Positions 60,365 to 64,000 of a stretch of DNA of 64,000 nucleotides are shown one piece after another. Made by a program: the position numbers and the translations under genes. Position 1 is the first letter of the stretch. Each line of letters opens with the position of its first letter. The stretch is from assembly GCA_036874045.1 (NCBI GenBank), contig CM072341.1:1004501-1068500 (forward strand), read 5' to 3'. Under the pieces are notes generated by a model. The model worked only from the letters and a program-made list of their open reading frames with translations, was not told the DNA's origin and did no database searches. This stretch comes from Cymodocea nodosa (Eukaryota > Streptophyta > Magnoliopsida > Alismatales > Cymodoceaceae).

Positions 60365-60640
60365 ATGAGTCGATGCTTGGTGAAAATGGCTTCCCTTCCT
60401 GCGACGCAATCACTCCTCACAGTGGTTGTCAGGCACTGTGTTTGGCTTGGAATCGACCCGACATCAGGCAAGTATCCTCACAAACCTCCGATGGTTGGTG
60501 ATTCTGGTGGTGATGATGGTGATGATGATGGTTGGTGTGGTACTTCAGAGAATTGCGACACCGATCCTCCTCTGCACACACTGTCCGCCCATCGATCAAA
60601 CACCTTCTTTTTTTTCTTCTTTTCTTTTATATTTCTTTAG
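60365..60640 (+). other. Small open frame antisense to the LTR, copy 2 (91 codons)
   Basis: It starts MSRCLVKMASLPATQSLL and shares I-D-P-T-S-G-K-Y-P-H-K-P-P and a Gly/Asp-rich tail with copy 1 at 50010-50207. The end past the Asp-rich tail diverges into a poly-Phe run. No known family. Whether it is translated cannot be judged. Confidence 0.35.
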
Positions 60641-60799
60641 TAGTAACTACTTCTGCTTGAATGGTCGGTTGGATTTCCTTCATTCATATCAACGGTGATG
60701 ATTTCTTTCCCTGCGCGATACATGCAAACGTGATTTTTCTCTTCCAATTGTTTGTTCCTGCAACCGCTACAGTGGCATATTAGAAAATATATAGTCTGT

Positions 60800-61450
60800 G
60801 GAGTTACAAATAACTCAACGGACTTTCTTCGTTGATTTAACTATAAAACACATGCATAAATTTAACTATCCAATGCTCAGGTGCATTTCGGATACTTATA
60901 AACTTAACTATCCGATGCTCAGATGCATTTCGGATAGTTACAAATAACTCACTGATATATAACTTAAGTAAATCTACCAGATCTCAACATGTGTCAGCAG
61001 CAGTTTAATCATAAAATAACATTTCAGAGAGTTACAGGTCTAACTATCCGATGCTCAGATGCATTTCAGATAGTTACAGCTAACTCACCGAAAATCCACT
61101 TAAGTCAATTTCCTAGAACATGACACGTGTCCTCAGCTATTTTATAAAATAAAAAGAGATTTCGGAAAGTTACAAGGATAACTATCCGATGCCTAGTTGC
61201 AATTTCGAATAGTTATAAATAACTCACTGAAATTTCACTTAAGTCATTTATTATGGTTTCGACACGTGTACTTCAGGAAATAATAAAATATTCTCTCTAA
61301 ACATAACTGTTCGGCAATTTAAACATAACTATCTGATACATATTCAATCTGTTAAACATAACTGTCCGAATTTGTTCGGTATGTTAAACATAACTGTCCG
61401 AATTTGTTCGGTATGTTAAACATAACTGTCCGAAATATCAGAAAATTTGG
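60800..61450 (-). repeat. Dyad-motif array in the gypsy LTR, like that of the copia LTR
   Basis: Repeats of about 125 bases carry TTTCGGATAGTTA with TAACTCACCGAAA partners, ACACGTGT boxes (near 61125 and 61263) and CTTAAG, on the LTR sense strand in the same order as in the copia LTR array. A related TCCGTTGAGTTA/TAACTCAACGGA dyad lies nearer the LTR end (59710-59780). Confidence 0.8.
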
Positions 61451-63029
61451 ATACTTAAGAATTTCACAGCCTGCAACTTATCGACAGTTCATAAATGTAC
61501 TAAATTAACATTAATTCCCCTAAATTAAGTAAATTCTTCAATTAAAGCATATAATAGTGCAATTATATCATAATGGCTTAATTCTTATATGATAAGCTAA
61601 AAGTTATGCAATTAACCATCATTTAACCGTTAATAATATGCACTTTTTCATTCTAAACACTGCCTTGACTTATCTGTGAAATACAATATGTTTCCTCACA
61701 GTTTTTGCATTATCAAAATACTCAGGTTCTAACATATTCTACTAAATTGCAGGAACAAACTAACTCCATTGAGTTAGCGTTTAACTTAATGAAATTAGTC
61801 TATTAAGTTACATTAACACTGGAGAGTAGTTATTTTATTTAATGTGCGATTATAAGCAGTTGCAAGAATTGCATTGAAAACCTACATTCCATGATTCATA
61901 CCTATGATCTATATCATGGAATAGAGAAGGGATTACAACCATTGATGCATAGGAAAGAAGAATCTAGCCATTGATTTTTGGCATTAGCAATTATTCTTGA
62001 AAAGAAATATAAAAGGACTAAAAGATATCGAGAAGAATGGAGGAAAGAAGCACTTACTATAAAGAGCGTGAGATGTTTGTTGGGATATCATTTTTTTACT
62101 GTTCATCGATCATTCATTAGAGGTCTATGGAGATATTTCTAAAGTTGGATCGTTCTAATCAAACTTTGGTAACTGACAATTACTACGAAAAAGTGATCAC
62201 ATAAAACGAAGAGAATATTTCTTCACCAAGTACCAAATCATCTCATAGTAGAAAGACTAAAGTTTCTAGCTTTAGTGTTGAGTTGATGTCAACTTACCGA
62301 GAAGAAGATTTCCTTACAAAGGTTTAGGTTTGTAATCCAATAAGGAGAGGAGTGTTTGATAGTAAGTGATTAAATTTTAAGAGGTATAACTACATTACAT
62401 ATAAGGTTAGAGGTTTTTGATTTTCAATAGAGAGCATTGTTAGTCATCTATCATCCACCTTAGGGAACATTTACATTTACATATATATTATGTTTTGTTT
62501 ATGTACTATTTGTGTTTGTATTGTTTATTTGTGATTGTCAATTGTTGTGTATTTATTTCCATTTCAGTATGAATATGTATGTTACTTTATTTTGAAACCA
62601 ATTAGTTGTAATCTTTGAAATCATGTCTTAAATGATTGCTATTTGAGATCATTTAGATGTTAAATCTGTTCATTGTTCAATCAGAGATAAGTTGTAATCA
62701 TAGAGTTTAAAGCAAGTTATTTGCATTCTTTGGGATCGCTGAATAGTTGGTCGAATTTAGGTGCAAACAACTATAATTAGCTTAAGTCCATAGACTTGTA
62801 CGTTGAATTAAATAATAACTTAACGAGGTGAGAGAAATTAATTAGTAAAACACTATCACCAACTAAAAGCAACCTAGAAATTGATTCTAATCACTTTCTA
62901 TGGTTTGATCTATATTTGCGTACTTTTATAACATACATTGTATACTTGTAGTAACGAATGAATTTATTAATTTAAATCTCGTTCAAAAATTACTTTATAT
63001 TTTAAGCAAAATCAAACCCAAGCATTATC

Positions 63030-64000
63030 CATAACTCTTCCATGAAAGACATTAAGTTATTCATCAGACAAGTGAAACTTAAATATTCGTATGACATACA
63101 AAAATTGAAAAAAAAATTAAAAAAAGTAAAGGAGGAAAAAATAATACGACATTTGAAAATATCGGGCCAATATCATTAAACTTTGCAAATGACGGTTAAC
63201 ATCTAAATACATTCATTAAAAAATATATATATATATAATATAAAGATACATATAATAATAATGAAAAGTAAATAATAAAATAATTAATTACCGTCGATGT
63301 TTGCTATATTCTCCAAGATTCTCAAGAATCGTTTTTTTTGGTTTTTTGGGCTTTTCCAAGCATTTCTAGGAGGCTTCTAGTGGGGTGTTGCCGACATTAA
63401 TCCATGATTGTCAGGATTGCCGTCAATTTGGAAGATTTGGGTTGTAATAAGTGTGATTTGCAATCACACAATTTATTTAAATAAAGGCCTTCGTCATCTT
63501 GGACGGCAATCGGAATAGTGAGAACTCCTACAATAGGAACTCACTATATTGATTTATGTTAATGTGTGTTCTACCATCTTCCACCCTCCTTTGTTCCCTT
63601 TCTCTCGATCGTATTCTTCACGATTCAACACTACAATATCAATTACTCGACATCATGCAGTAGAAGGTGCCAAGTCCACAGTCGATTTAAACGCCGAAGA
63701 CAAACTGGTATCAAAGCTTTCCGATCTAGAGAGTGCAATAAAGCCAGAGGAGATGGAAGCGTTCAGAAAATTATTGGAAGACAGGTTGAATATGCTGCAC
63801 ACGGAGATAGACGTGAGCCATCGAGATTTGCAGTAGGAGTGATTAGGCATGACGTAGTATCTAGGAGGAGAAATATCAGAACTCAACGAATAATTGCAGG
63901 CCACGAAGGTACATTGCATCCTAAAATTTTTCGCATGCGTGAGGGAACATTGTCAAAAATAGGAGAGGGTGAGGTATGTTATCCAAAACTCTCTGCTATT
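63030..64000 (+). other. Unassigned DNA, possibly the 5' end of another retroelement
   Basis: A frame at 63549-63836 (95 codons) has a charged, helical C-terminal half (E-D-K-L-V-S-K-L-S-D-L-E-S, then M-E-A-F-R-K-L-L-E-D-R-L) of the kind found at plant gag N-termini. TGGTATCAAAGC at 63706-63717 resembles a tRNA-Met primer-binding site, which would make the frame before it LTR DNA and put gag after it. No LTR boundaries could be shown, so this stays tentative. Confidence 0.3.

Larger units (their letters stand above)
59445..61659 (-). mobile_element. Inner solo LTR, gypsy (Athila-like) long form, 2215 bp, with TSD CTGCC
   Basis: On the minus strand it starts TGTTTAGAATGAAAAAGTGC and ends AAAACCCAAATA. 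The target duplication CTGCC is perfect at 59440-59444 and 61660-61664. It contains the module absent from the short LTR (59956-61570), with an antisense small open frame and a dyad array at 60800-61450. It lies within the copia solo LTR and is the youngest of the nest. Confidence 0.9.
57669..61734 (+). mobile_element. Middle solo LTR, Ty1/copia (SIRE-like) type, with TSD TATTC
   Basis: It starts TGTTAGGATCGGTAGACTCA with a GGAGGGTGAATGGTG stretch typical of long SIRE-like copia LTRs and ends ATCAAAATACTCAGGTTCTAACA. TGTTAG/CTAACA ends are inverted repeats. The target duplication TATTC is perfect at 57664-57668 and 61735-61739. Without the nested solo LTR it is about 1.85 kb. Its second half (about 58270-59330) is an array of short dyad motifs. 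No internal region remains, so it formed by LTR-LTR recombination. Confidence 0.88.
57398..63024 (+). mobile_element. Outer solo LTR, diverged gypsy (Athila-like) family, with TSD TTATC
   Basis: The two parts 57398-57668 and 61740-63024 align end to end with the LTR family at 59445-61659 read on its sense strand: TATTTAGAGTAAAAAAGTG at the start for TGTTTAGAATGAAAAAGTG, and ATCAAACCCAAGCA at the end for AAAACCCAAACA. The 5-base target duplication TTATC is perfect at 57393-57397 and 63025-63029. Without the nested insert the LTR is about 1.56 kb. Its divergence makes it the oldest of the three. Confidence 0.85.

Overview
The window is AT-rich plant nuclear DNA. The evidence is nested plant-type Ty1/copia and Ty3/gypsy LTR retrotransposons, two hAT DNA transposons, an HSP70 gene relic whose intron sits at the position conserved in HSP70/HSC70 genes, and a family of intronless genes for secreted glycine-rich proteins (GRPs) with TATA boxes and AATAAA signals. 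The GRP repeats of Tyr-Gly-Ser-Gly type resemble monocot cell-wall GRPs, so a monocot is plausible, but the species cannot be named from the sequence. No rRNA, tRNA, CRISPR or bacterial-type operon is seen.

Layout. 1-4625: degenerate copia element inserted in the signal-peptide region of a GRP relic (4626-5440). 5441-9560: AT-rich spacer. 9590-12700: two GRP pseudogenes and one intact GRP gene, all minus strand. 15679-16946: HSP70 pseudogene. 17713-30470: three more minus-strand GRP genes with their flanks, plus hAT-1 (21485-25045). 30471-33030: unassigned DNA and a copia fragment. 33040-49467: mirror-image DNA on the plus strand, with two intact GRP genes and one truncated one. It is interrupted by hAT-2 (ends at 34677 and 44427), a truncated gypsy element and a second copy of the copia fragment. 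49468-56448: rearranged Athila-like gypsy LTRs and internal region, and a truncated copia element. 56449-56840: 61-bp minisatellite. 57393-63029: three solo LTRs nested inside one another, each with a perfect 5-bp target duplication. 63030-64000: unassigned, possibly the start of another retroelement.

The GRP genes are the only likely functional genes. Four to six encode a signal peptide followed by a Gly/Tyr/Ser-rich body, and they probably act in the cell wall or apoplast. The region from about 17.7 to 49.5 kb is a large imperfect inverted duplication: GRP D pairs with GRP I, F pairs with G and H, and non-coding blocks pair in mirror order. It was later modified by tandem duplication, hAT and retroelement insertion, and deletion.

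The observations most worth a second look are the palindromic GRP cluster; hAT-2, which is split around a whole GRP locus while an unoccupied paralogous target site lies in the same window; the triple nested solo LTRs; and a repeated CACGTG / CTTAAG / TCGGATAGTTA array shared by the LTRs of a copia and a gypsy element.
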